NCBI GenBank assembly: GCA_002796125.1
Contig: PCWA01000051.1
Span: forward strand, 1 to 32,497
From: Candidatus Ghiorseimicrobium undicola
Lineage (GTDB): Bacteria > Omnitrophota > Gorgyraeia > Ghiorseimicrobiales > Ghiorseimicrobiaceae
Length of the DNA: 32,497 nucleotides
Direction: 5' to 3'
How positions within the stretch are numbered: the stretch's first letter is position 1; each line of letters opens with the position of its first letter. The notes below the pieces were generated by a model. That model ran no database searches and had not been told where the DNA came from. It worked only from the letters and a program-made list of their open reading frames with translations. Positions 25,340-32,497 of this stretch are shown here, in pieces. The position numbers and the translations under genes were made by a program.

Positions 25340-27442
25340 ATGTCAGATTTTAACTTATTGTATCTTGTGCCGTTGGGTTCTATTTTAGCTTTGGCGTTCG
25401 CCGCTTTTTTAGCGTTCAGGATTTTAAGGCTGGATGAAGGCACGGACAAGATGAAAGAAATAGCCCTTGCCGTAAAAGTAGGAGCAAGGGCGTATTTGAG
25501 GCGGCAATATTTTGGAGTTTCAATATTTTTCGCTGTCGTGTTTTTTATTTTATTGGGACTTTCTTTTAAAAATTACCTTCCGATTTTTGTCCCGTTCGCT
25601 TTTTTAACCGGCGGTTTTTTTTCAGGGCTTGCCGGTTACATCGGGATGATTGTTGCTACGAATTCAAGCGCCAGGACGGCTAATGAGGCAAGAAAGAGTT
25701 TGAATAGCGGGCTCAAAGTAGCTTTTTCATCTGGCGCGGTTATGGGGATGGTGGTGGTGGGGTTGGGGCTTTTGGATTTAAGCATCTGGTATTTTTTGCT
25801 TGATTGGTATTATACAAATCACAGTTTGCCCGCGGGTATGGATAAGATAGGCGCGATTACTTCCACTATGCTTTGTTTTGGCATGGGCGCAAGTTCCCAG
25901 GCGCTTTTTGCCAGGGTTGGCGGAGGAATATTTACTAAGGCCGCTGATGTCGGCGCGGATTTAGTGGGAAAAGTTGAAGTTGGCATACCTGAAGATGATC
26001 CCAGGAATCCCGCGGTTATTGCTGATAATGTGGGAGATAATGTAGGGGATGTTGCGGGAATGGGAGCCGATTTATATGAATCATATGTAGGCTCAATAGT
26101 CGCGACGATGGCTTTAGCTGTTGCCGCGGGCTTGGGCATAAGCGGAATCACTATTCCATTGGTTATGGCTGCTGTCGGCGTTGTTGCCTCAATCATAGGC
26201 ACTTTCTTTGTGCGTTCGGGTGAAAAAGCGGAACAGGGAACGCTTCTTTGGGCTTTGAGAAGGGGTGTGTTTTCATCGGCTCTTATTATCGCTGTTTGTT
26301 CTTATTTTGTCATACGTTTTACTTTGGGATTAGAGCATATAGGGGTTTATTGGTCTATTTTATCCGGGCTTATCACCGGTATTTTAATCGGCCTATCCAC
26401 AGAATTTTTTACTTCTGATAGGTATAGGCCTACGCGTTCAATATGTTTTAGCTCTCAGACAGGGCCTGCTACGGTAATTATAAGCGGGCTTGGCATAGGC
26501 ATGCTTTCAACCGCGGTTCCTGTTGTTGTGGTGGTCGCGGCGATTCTTATTAGTTTTTATGTTTCCGGCGGAGCGTCTAATTTTAATATGGGGCTTTATG
26601 GGGTTGGGATTTCTGCCGTAGGCATGCTTTCTACTTTAGGTATTACGCTTGCTACCGATGCTTATGGCCCTGTCGCTGATAACGCGGGCGGCAACGCGGA
26701 AATGTCCGGATTAGGCCCTGAAATAAGGAAAAGGACAGATGCCTTGGATTCTTTAGGGAATACTACCGCTGCTACCGGCAAGGGATTCGCGATCGGTTCG
26801 GCGGCGCTTACCGCGCTTGCTTTAATCGCGGCATATAAGGATCAGATCGATATATTAGGCAAGGAAATGGATTTATCTTTAATGAACCCCAGGATTATAT
26901 GCGGGTTGTTTATGGGGGGAATGTTGCCATTTTTATTCTCCGCGCTTACGATGGGGGCGGTAGGAAGGGCTGCCAGCAAAGTTGTAGTTGAAGTCCGAAG
27001 GCAGTTCAGGGAAATTAAAGGGTTGATGGAAGGTAAAAGCAAGCCGGATTATGCGACATGCGTGAAAATTGTTACGGCAGCCGCGCAGAAAGAAATGATT
27101 TTACCCGCTCTGGTGGCGATATGCGCGCCGCTGATTGTCGGTATTTTTATTGGAATAGAAGCAGGGGTCGGCCTTTTGGTGGGATCTTTGGTTTCCGGTT
27201 TTGTTTTGGCGGTAATGATGGCTAATTCCGGCGGCGCCTGGGACAACGCGAAAAAATATATAGAGGGAGGAGAATACGGCGGAAAAGGCTCCCTGCCGCA
27301 CAAAGCGGCTGTCGTAGGCGATACCGTGGGAGACCCTTTTAAAGATACGGCAGGGCCATCACTTAATATTTTGATTAAGCTGATGTCTATGGTTTCTATT
27401 GTGTTCGCTTCCTTTGTAGTCGCCAACACTTTTTTTAAATAA
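25340..27442 (+). CDS. hppA: Membrane ion-pumping pyrophosphatase (K+-dependent type)
   Basis: A 700-aa, roughly 16-helix membrane pyrophosphatase that couples PPi hydrolysis to H+ or Na+ export. The catalytic loop is conserved: GADLVGKVEVGIPEDDPRNP, ADNVGDNVGDVAGMGADL, and later VADNAGGNAEMSGL and GDTVGDPFKDTAGPS. In the cation-selectivity segment GNTTAATGKGFAIGSAAL, the Ala where K+-independent enzymes have Lys points to the K+-dependent clade. H+ versus Na+ specificity cannot be fixed by eye. Ribosome site AAGGAAG. With Rnf downstream it suggests an ion-gradient-based energy economy in an anaerobe. Confidence 0.96.
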   Translation: MSDFNLLYLVPLGSILALAFAAFLAFRILRLDEGTDKMKEIALAVKVGARAYLRRQYFGVSIFFAVVFFILLGLSFKNYLPIFVPFAFLTGGFFSGLAGYIGMIVATNSSARTANEARKSLNSGLKVAFSSGAVMGMVVVGLGLLDLSIWYFLLDWYYTNHSLPAGMDKIGAITSTMLCFGMGASSQALFARVGGGIFTKAADVGADLVGKVEVGIPEDDPRNPAVIADNVGDNVGDVAGMGADLYESYVGSIVATMALAVAAGLGISGITIPLVMAAVGVVASIIGTFFVRSGEKAEQGTLLWALRRGVFSSALIIAVCSYFVIRFTLGLEHIGVYWSILSGLITGILIGLSTEFFTSDRYRPTRSICFSSQTGPATVIISGLGIGMLSTAVPVVVVVAAILISFYVSGGASNFNMGLYGVGISAVGMLSTLGITLATDAYGPVADNAGGNAEMSGLGPEIRKRTDALDSLGNTTAATGKGFAIGSAALTALALIAAYKDQIDILGKEMDLSLMNPRIICGLFMGGMLPFLFSALTMGAVGRAASKVVVEVRRQFREIKGLMEGKSKPDYATCVKIVTAAAQKEMILPALVAICAPLIVGIFIGIEAGVGLLVGSLVSGFVLAVMMANSGGAWDNAKKYIEGGEYGGKGSLPHKAAVVGDTVGDPFKDTAGPSLNILIKLMSMVSIVFASFVVANTFFK

Positions 27443-27462
27443 AAAATAGCGAGTAGCTTGCT

Positions 27463-28119
27463 GTGATAAAGACTATCTATGAGGACGACTATCTTTTAGT
27501 TGTTGATAAGCCTTCCGGATTACTCACGGTCCCTACCCCGAAAAACGAGAAGCGAACACTCACCTCTATTTTAAACGAGGAAGCAAAAAAGAAACGCCAG
27601 AATCTACGCCTTTATCCCTGTCACAGGCTGGATAGGGATACCTCAGGCCTGATAATCTATGCCAAGAGCAAAAAAGCACAGCAGGCGATGATGCATATAT
27701 TCAGGCTGCGTAAAGTGTATAAGGAATACATCGCTTTTGTGGACGGGAGATTAAGAAAAGAAACAGGAATTATAAAAAGCTATATAAGCGATAATCCCAG
27801 GGAAAGGAATAAATTTGCCGTGACTAATTATAAATTAATCAGGCAATTTAACGCCTTTGCGCAGGTTTTAGTAAATACGGAAACCGGAAGAACGAATCAA
27901 ATAAGGATACATTTTAAAGAGATAGGCCATCCTTTGTTGGGGGAAAGGCGGTTTGCCTTTAGGAAGGATTTTAAGATTCAATTTAAGCGCCTGGCTTTGC
28001 ACGCCTCTAAAATAGAATTTAACCATCCTTTAAATAATGAAAGAATAATTTTATATTCTTCTCTGCCTGATGATTTGCGAAATTTAGCGGAAAAAGGGGA
28101 TACATGTTTAAAAAATTAA
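27463..28119 (+). CDS. RluA-family RNA pseudouridine synthase
   Basis: A 218-aa pseudouridine synthase of the RluA/RluC/RluD family. The catalytic Asp (D59) lies in HRLDRDTSGLIIYAK; other signatures are the N-terminal DDYLLVVDKPSGLLTVP and the C-terminal TGRTNQIRIHFKEIGHPLLG. The N-terminal S4 domain of RluC/RluD is absent, so it is the short RluA-like form. Whether the target is rRNA or tRNA is unknown. GTG start with no obvious ribosome site, 20 bp after hppA. Its last 16 bases overlap the glycosidase gene. Confidence 0.92.
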   Translation: MIKTIYEDDYLLVVDKPSGLLTVPTPKNEKRTLTSILNEEAKKKRQNLRLYPCHRLDRDTSGLIIYAKSKKAQQAMMHIFRLRKVYKEYIAFVDGRLRKETGIIKSYISDNPRERNKFAVTNYKLIRQFNAFAQVLVNTETGRTNQIRIHFKEIGHPLLGERRFAFRKDFKIQFKRLALHASKIEFNHPLNNERIILYSSLPDDLRNLAEKGDTCLKN

Positions 28120-29369
28120 CTTTAACACCGTTTTTATTTTTATTTCTATTTTCATGCGCTTATTGCGCGCAGGTAGAAATCGGCGGTTCCTATGGCCAAT
28201 GGCAGCTTTTGGTTGATAAAAAACCGTTCTATATAAAAGGCGCAGGTTGCGGCTTGGGCGAAGGAAAAAAGGGAGAAGATTATTTAAAGCTGGCTAAAGA
28301 ATTAGGCGCAAATGCCGTGCGTACATGGGGTATTGATCAGGGTGATAAGCAATATTTAGATGCGGCGAATAGTTATGGCTTATATGTCTGTGCCGGGATA
28401 TGGGTTAATTATGCCACGGATGACAACGGGATAAGTTTCCTCAGCGGTGATTACAGCAAAGAAATAGAGAAGGAGGCGTTGTCTTACGTTGAGGAATTTA
28501 AAAACCACCCGGCTGTTTTAGCCTGGGGCCTTGGTAATGAATGTATATTTTTTACGCAAAGAGAGGAAGAGAAGATAGCGTTGAGCCGCTTTCTTAACGA
28601 GCTGATTGAGAAAATTCATAAAATAGACCCGAATCATCCCGTTGTCTATGCCTCTGCCGGTTATAACGCGCTAGAATACATAAAAAAATATATACCGGCT
28701 TTGGATATTATAGGTATGAATGCCTATGCAAGCCTGCGGCCCTATCAGGGCGCATGGCAGTATTTAAAAATAGATAAGCCATATATTTTGACTGAATTCG
28801 GACCGCCGATTCCTTACCAGTCTTCTAAAGATAAAAACGGAGCTTCCATAGAAATCGGCGACAAGCAGAAAGCTATTTATTACAGAGAATTCATAAATCA
28901 GATGCGGGAATTTAAAGGCGCCAACCTTGGCGGTTTCGCTTTTCACTTGGGTGAGACGACCCAGGAATCGATGACCTGGTGGAATATAAATTACCTGGAT
29001 TTTAAAAAGTATCCTTATTGGGCCGTATATAAATTATACACTCTTAAAGAGCCGGATAATTCACCCCCGGTAATAAAATCATTTAAGTTAAATAAAACGC
29101 GCCTGAGGAAAAAAGAGTTCGTAGAAATTGATTTTTCATGCGAAGATCCAGAAAATGACCAGATGTGCTATGAGTTGAAAGTCAGTACTGCATATGAGGG
29201 CATACTGCGATATTACGTTAATGAATTCGTTGACGGAGAAACTGAAGGGTTATGTCCGGCAACCAAAATACAGGCGCCTGAGAAAAGCGGGCTTTATCGG
29301 GTATATCTGCTTGTTTATGACGGTAAGGGTAATGCCGCCTCGCTAAGCAAAACGATTCTTGTAGAGTAG
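28104..29369 (+). CDS. Exported clan GH-A glycoside hydrolase
   Basis: A 421-aa secreted enzyme. The N-terminus (MFKKLTLTPFLFLFLFSCAYC) is a signal peptide; LFSC is a weak lipobox, so it may be a lipoprotein. The TIM barrel has acid/base E146 in WGLGNEC and nucleophile E231 in LTEFGPP, the clan GH-A pattern of GH2/GH5-like beta-glycosidases. The final 100 residues (from DNSPPVIKSF) form a beta-sandwich, fibronectin or cadherin-like domain. Substrate is not readable; beta-glucan or mannan-type glycans are possible. It overlaps the pseudouridine synthase gene by 16 bp, an odd pairing of functions. Ribosome site AAAAAGGGG. Confidence 0.82.
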   Translation: MFKKLTLTPFLFLFLFSCAYCAQVEIGGSYGQWQLLVDKKPFYIKGAGCGLGEGKKGEDYLKLAKELGANAVRTWGIDQGDKQYLDAANSYGLYVCAGIWVNYATDDNGISFLSGDYSKEIEKEALSYVEEFKNHPAVLAWGLGNECIFFTQREEEKIALSRFLNELIEKIHKIDPNHPVVYASAGYNALEYIKKYIPALDIIGMNAYASLRPYQGAWQYLKIDKPYILTEFGPPIPYQSSKDKNGASIEIGDKQKAIYYREFINQMREFKGANLGGFAFHLGETTQESMTWWNINYLDFKKYPYWAVYKLYTLKEPDNSPPVIKSFKLNKTRLRKKEFVEIDFSCEDPENDQMCYELKVSTAYEGILRYYVNEFVDGETEGLCPATKIQAPEKSGLYRVYLLVYDGKGNAASLSKTILVE

Positions 29370-29370
29370 G

Positions 29371-29384
29371 GCGCACTTGTGCGC
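29371..29384 (+). other. Small hairpin after the glycosidase gene
   Basis: GCGCACTTGTGCGC is a perfect inverted repeat directly after the stop codon. The following AATAATGTTTGTT is only weakly T-rich, so termination is uncertain. Confidence 0.4.
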
Positions 29385-29434
29385 AATAATGTTTGTTGCA
29401 TAAAATAAAACTTAGCTTCTATCTCACCAACATG

Positions 29435-29500
29435 CAATCGAGGGTGAACCGTGCCTGCTCGGCCTGCGTTACACCCTGCTCGAAATCAGCCCAAGCCAGC
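29435..29500. repeat. Truncated second copy of the palindromic element
   Basis: These 66 bases align without gaps to 2653-2718 with 55 identities, including the run GCTCGGCCTGCGTTA and the end CCAAGCCAGC. The left arm and the terminal inverted repeats of the full copy are missing. It lies in the 361-bp gap before rex. The rest of that gap holds a hairpin, the rex promoter and a Rex box; no gene is seen in it. Confidence 0.7.
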
Positions 29501-29562
29501 GGCCAGATTAATTCATTGCAATTTAGGCAATTTTTAGCAGGCTACCATCAGGCAGATTTTTC

Positions 29563-29590
29563 TTGACATACAAAAATATTCAAGTATATT
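29563..29590 (+). promoter_or_regulatory. Promoter of rex-rnf
   Basis: TTGACA (29563-29568), a 16-base spacer and TATATT (29585-29590). It gives a leader of about 130 bases before rex, with the Rex box just after the expected start point. Confidence 0.6.
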
Positions 29591-29604
29591 AGTAATATTG
29601 TGGT

Positions 29605-29622
29605 TTGTGAAATGTTTAACAT
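29605..29622. promoter_or_regulatory. Rex operator (redox box)
   Basis: TTGTGAA-ATGT-TTAACAT has the 7-4-7 layout and half-sites of known Rex boxes (TTGTGAA/TTAACAA type). It lies just after the predicted start of the rex-rnf transcript, where bound Rex would block transcription until NADH rises. Binding is inferred from the motif and its position. Confidence 0.7.
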
Positions 29623-29730
29623 GCGGTTTTAACGCTATATTATTGACGTTTGCTTTACCAATGGCATTAAGGTAGTCAGTATTTCGCTTATGTTTCCGAA
29701 GTTTTTACCATTAATTGTACAAAGCTTAAT

Positions 29731-30354
29731 ATGATCAATAAAGTTCCTCAGGCAGCTGTTCCAAGATTGTCTTTATATTATCGGGCGCTTCTGGAATCCC
29801 GCGGCAAGGATTATGTTTCTTCGGATGAGCTTTCCAAGCTTACTAATTTTACGGCAGCGCAGGTCAGGAGGGATTTGACATATTTCGGCCAGTTCGGTAC
29901 CCCGGGTAAGGGGTATGAAATTGAGGGATTAAAAAAAGCGATTCTGGGAATTTTGGGGACTGATAAAAATTGGGATGTTGCCTTGGTCGGTGCGGGTAAT
30001 TTGGGAACAGCGCTGCTTTCTTATAAGGGCTTTAAACAGCAAGGGTTTAAGATACTTTCTGCTTTTGATAATGATTTACGAAAAATCGGCAAGACCCTTG
30101 AGGGGATAACTGTTCAGGATATCAGTGAGCTTGAAAAAACAGTTAGCGAGCAGGGGATACAAATCGCGATAGTAGCGACTTCTACAGAAGGCGCCCAGGA
30201 AGTAATAGATACGCTGATTCGAGCGGGAGTGAAGGCCATACTTAATTTTACCCCTATACGTGCCCAGACGCCTGAAGAAGCGATAGTTTTAAACATTGAC
30301 CTTTCAATAGAGCTTGAACGCCTTGCTTATTTTTTGACAAAAGCCAAGGCATAA
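29731..30354 (+). CDS. rex: Redox-sensing transcriptional repressor Rex
   Basis: A 207-aa Rex. The N-terminal winged helix begins VPQAAVPRLSLYYRALLES and contains SSDELSKLTNFTAAQVRRDL, then YFGQFGTPGKGYEIEGL. The C-terminal Rossmann domain binds NADH/NAD+ (ALVGAGNLGTALLSYKGF), and NFTPIRAQTPE follows in the dimer arm. Rex represses fermentation and electron-transfer genes at low NADH/NAD+. It is first in an apparent operon with rnfC and rnfD, and a Rex box in its own promoter implies autoregulation. No clear Shine-Dalgarno before the ATG. Confidence 0.96.
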   Translation: MINKVPQAAVPRLSLYYRALLESRGKDYVSSDELSKLTNFTAAQVRRDLTYFGQFGTPGKGYEIEGLKKAILGILGTDKNWDVALVGAGNLGTALLSYKGFKQQGFKILSAFDNDLRKIGKTLEGITVQDISELEKTVSEQGIQIAIVATSTEGAQEVIDTLIRAGVKAILNFTPIRAQTPEEAIVLNIDLSIELERLAYFLTKAKA

Positions 30355-30369
30355 TTTTTAGAAATACAG

Positions 30370-30400
30370 GTGATTTTTATCACTGTGATATATTTAACGA
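30370..30400. promoter_or_regulatory. CRP/FNR-type palindrome and degenerate Rex-like site before rnfC
   Basis: GTGA-N6-TCAC (30370-30383) is a perfect palindrome with CRP/FNR-family spacing; it is also a small hairpin, GTGAT-TTTT-ATCAC. Next to it, CTGTGAT-ATAT-TTAACGA (30383-30400) matches 10 of 14 half-site positions of the Rex box at 29605. They fill the 50-bp gap between rex and rnfC. Either could be chance. Confidence 0.35.
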
Positions 30401-30404
30401 TGCT

Positions 30405-31904
30405 ATGAAATCTAAACAACGTAGTTTTAAGGGCGGTTATATTTTTGGGCGGTTTGAAAACCAGCCTAAAGATATTGTTTCGGAGCAGGGCATGCCGGAG
30501 TTGGCAGTGATACCTTTGTCGCAGGGCTTTGGTTCGGAGGCCGCGCCTTTAGTCAAGAAGGGTGATAAGGTTGAAGCCGGGCAAATTATCGGCAGGAGTG
30601 ATTCCGTTATATCAAGCCCGGTGCATGCTTCCGTTTCAGGAGTAGTTGAAGAAATAAAAAGCGTAAGTTATTTCAGGCGCGATACCCGGATGGTTTATAT
30701 TCGCGCCGATAAAAGTAAAAAAGATTATAGAAGGCTTGATGGTTACGCCAAGGATTGGCGAAAGCTTAAAGTAGAAGATATAGAAAGATTATTGTATTCT
30801 TCGGGAGTTTCCTCTTTGGACAGGGAAGGCATTCCCACCAGGTTTAAAAGTTCTATAATCGCCCCCAATGATGTTGAAAACATCATAGTTCACGGCATAG
30901 GGTCAGAGCCGTATAATATTTCTTTGGACGTTCTGCTTTCCGGGAAAAAGCTTTTAAATTTCATAGAGGGATTAAGAATATTAAATGTCTTAATGCCTAA
31001 TGCAAAAATGTACCTTGCCTTAAACGGCCGTAAAATAAAACTAGCGGAAGAAATATGCAAGATAACCACAAAACATGCCTGGCTTAAGGTTATTACTTTA
31101 GAGCCGAAATATCCGCAGGGCTATGACGAGATGCTTGTGCCGACTATCCTGGGTAAAAAATTTCCTTTCGGCTATTCGGCGGCCAATATCGGGGTGGTCG
31201 TTTTGAATATTCAGGCTGTTATTTCCGTTTACGAGGCGGTTTGTGAAGGTAAGCCGCTTATCGAACGCATAATCGCTCTTTGCGGCCCCGGCCTAAAAGA
31301 GGCGCTTCATATAAATACGCGCGTAGGCACGCCGCTTTCTGATATTCTTGATTCCCGCCTTAGGCAGGGAGTAAAAACACGCGTAGTATTAAACAGTTTG
31401 CTTACAGGAGAAAAACTTACGGATTTTTTCTTACCGGTTGACAGGACATTTTCTCAAATAGTAGCGCTCCCCGATAACGATAGGCGGGAATTTTTATCGT
31501 TTGTGCGTCCCGGCTTAAGGAGGCAATCGTATTCGCGGACATTTCTTTCTTCGCTGCTGCCGTCTTTTGATAAAATAGCCGATACCAATGTGCATGGGGA
31601 AGCAAGGCCTTGTATAAGCTGTAATTATTGTGATGAAGCCTGCCCGGTGCAGATTATGCCGCATTTGCTATATAAATATGTAAAGAGCAATCTTATAGAT
31701 GAAAGGCTGATGAATTATCAGATTTTTCATTGCATAGAATGCGGCTTATGCAGTTTTGTCTGCCCTTCAAAAATACCCTTGGCCAGGCATATGAAGGAAG
31801 GTAAAGATAAGCTGGTTATGCAGGGATGCGATAAGAGCCAGTGCATCTTGCCTTATTTTGATTTAAAAGGCATAGAAGAATACAGGGGAGCCAAGGAAGC
31901 ATGA
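30405..31904 (+). CDS. rnfC: Rnf complex subunit C
   Basis: A 499-aa RnfC, the peripheral NADH/flavin-binding subunit of the ferredoxin:NAD+ oxidoreductase. The N-terminal barrel-sandwich region has VKKGDKVEAGQIIG and SSPVHASVSGVVEEI. The middle is the NuoF-like/SLBB region, here with the glycine-rich nucleotide loop poorly conserved. Two [4Fe-4S] motifs lie near the C-terminus: CISCNYCDEACP and CIECGLCSFVCP. Rnf couples ferredoxin-NAD electron transfer to Na+ or H+ pumping. The C-first order (C then D) is that of clostridial and Thermotoga rnf operons. No clear ribosome site. It overlaps rnfD at ATGA. Confidence 0.93.
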   Translation: MKSKQRSFKGGYIFGRFENQPKDIVSEQGMPELAVIPLSQGFGSEAAPLVKKGDKVEAGQIIGRSDSVISSPVHASVSGVVEEIKSVSYFRRDTRMVYIRADKSKKDYRRLDGYAKDWRKLKVEDIERLLYSSGVSSLDREGIPTRFKSSIIAPNDVENIIVHGIGSEPYNISLDVLLSGKKLLNFIEGLRILNVLMPNAKMYLALNGRKIKLAEEICKITTKHAWLKVITLEPKYPQGYDEMLVPTILGKKFPFGYSAANIGVVVLNIQAVISVYEAVCEGKPLIERIIALCGPGLKEALHINTRVGTPLSDILDSRLRQGVKTRVVLNSLLTGEKLTDFFLPVDRTFSQIVALPDNDRREFLSFVRPGLRRQSYSRTFLSSLLPSFDKIADTNVHGEARPCISCNYCDEACPVQIMPHLLYKYVKSNLIDERLMNYQIFHCIECGLCSFVCPSKIPLARHMKEGKDKLVMQGCDKSQCILPYFDLKGIEEYRGAKEA

Positions 31905-32497
31905 AGATAGTCAGGAAAATATTGGATTTGAGTTTTCAGCTCATAGAGAAGAATAAAATATTGGCTAAGTTTAAGCCGGTATTGCACGCCGCCGACGGTT
32001 TTTTCTTTGGCGTTGACAAGCTAAACATCGTTCCTCATATAACCGATTATATAGACCTGAAGCGTTATATGAGTTTTGTTATTATCGGGCTTCTGCCCAG
32101 TGTTTTGGCATCGATTTATTTCTGGGGCTGGCGGGTAATCCTGGTTATACTCACTTCTTATATATTCGGGGGTATGATTGAAGTAGCTTTTGCGGTTGTG
32201 CGTAAAAAAGAAATACACGAAGGTTTCCTTGTAACCGGCATGATTTTTCCTCTCATACTTCCGCCTTCTGTGCCCTTATGGGCTGTGGCGTTAGGTGTTA
32301 TGTTTGGGGTTTTTTTCGGCAAGGAAGTATTCGGCGGTACGGGAAAAAATGTTTTTAATCCGGCTATCGTCGGCAGAATATTTTTGACCATTTGTTTTCC
32401 CCAGATCATGACAACCACCTGGCCCAAGCCTTATATCGGCGGCCTGGGCGGGTTTATGCGGCTTTCGGTTGATAGTGTTACTTCTGCGACTCCGCTG
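31901..32497 (+). CDS. rnfD: Rnf subunit D / NqrB-family protein (partial, runs off the end)
   Basis: The frame is open from ATG 31901 to the window end (199 codons). It is missing from the ORF track because no stop is reached. NqrB/RnfD signatures are clear: FFGKEVFGGTGKNVFNPAIVG and, near the end, DSVTSATPL, corresponding to the covalent FMN-Thr motif (usually S/TGAT; here Ser replaces Gly). The N-terminal 55 residues (KFKPVLHAADGFFFG, DYIDLKRYM) look more like NqrB than like short RnfD proteins. Four or more helices follow. AAGGAAG precedes the start. It overlaps the rnfC stop by four bases, so translation is coupled. Confidence 0.92.
   Translation, partial: MKIVRKILDLSFQLIEKNKILAKFKPVLHAADGFFFGVDKLNIVPHITDYIDLKRYMSFVIIGLLPSVLASIYFWGWRVILVILTSYIFGGMIEVAFAVVRKKEIHEGFLVTGMIFPLILPPSVPLWAVALGVMFGVFFGKEVFGGTGKNVFNPAIVGRIFLTICFPQIMTTTWPKPYIGGLGGFMRLSVDSVTSATPL

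Noticed and set aside
25819-27429. Several minus-strand ORFs opposite hppA
   Set aside because: They mirror the Gly/Ala/Val-rich membrane protein and show no independent signature or ribosome site.

Overview
This window is 32.5 kb of dense bacterial DNA in which every supported gene lies on the + strand. The gene set suggests an uncultivated, probably anaerobic bacterium with a Gram-negative style envelope: a Rex/Rnf redox module, a membrane pyrophosphatase, a beta-CASP RNase, and a chemosensory cluster without flagellar genes. By overall flavour I would guess Omnitrophota or a neighbour in the PVC/Elusimicrobia area. That is a low-confidence inference; no marker gene settles it. Start signals are mixed: strong Shine-Dalgarno (SD) motifs, several TTG and GTG starts, and some starts with no SD, including a likely leaderless pyrG.

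Region 1 (1-9466) is a set of housekeeping and stress modules. It opens with the 3' tail of an IS3-type transposase. A fluoride riboswitch follows, controlling fluC/crcB and a DUF190 gene. Next come a beta-CASP RNase, a 217-bp palindromic repeat element, a Ca2+/Na+ exchanger, a zinc-ribbon/M48 protease fusion, a PilZ protein, a Zn-dependent dehydrogenase paired with an LsrF-like aldolase, a single-domain response regulator and a CDF metal exporter.

Region 2 (9578-22750) is the most interesting part. It is a complete chemosensory system: CheW, MCP, CheA-REC, a second MCP, CheB, a second CheW, CheY and CheR-TPR. It is followed by a REC-PAS-histidine kinase and a PAS-GGDEF-HD-GYP enzyme that makes and/or degrades c-di-GMP. 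No flagellar genes are visible. The parts list (CheR with TPRs, CheA with C-terminal REC, two CheWs, CheB, a GGDEF output) parallels the Pseudomonas Wsp surface-sensing system. Two features set it apart: two small cysteine-rich 'two-CW' proteins, and Cys-rich PAS domains in both output proteins. The MCPs have almost no periplasmic domain, so the input may be cytoplasmic, membrane-based or redox/metal-related. Structured intergenic RNAs, including a nested palindrome before the second cheW and a possible 12-codon leader peptide before the first MCP, suggest post-transcriptional tuning.

Region 3 (22817-32497) covers core metabolism and energy: pyrG, a small membrane channel-like protein, a strong terminator, a self-complementary leader, the K+-type membrane pyrophosphatase gene hppA, an RluA-type pseudouridine synthase, and an exported clan GH-A glycosidase. 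A truncated copy of the palindromic repeat follows. The window ends with rex behind a promoter carrying a good Rex box, then rnfC and the 5' part of rnfD, an NADH-linked ion-pumping redox complex probably controlled by Rex. Together with the pyrophosphatase this implies an ion-gradient energy economy typical of fermentative anaerobes.
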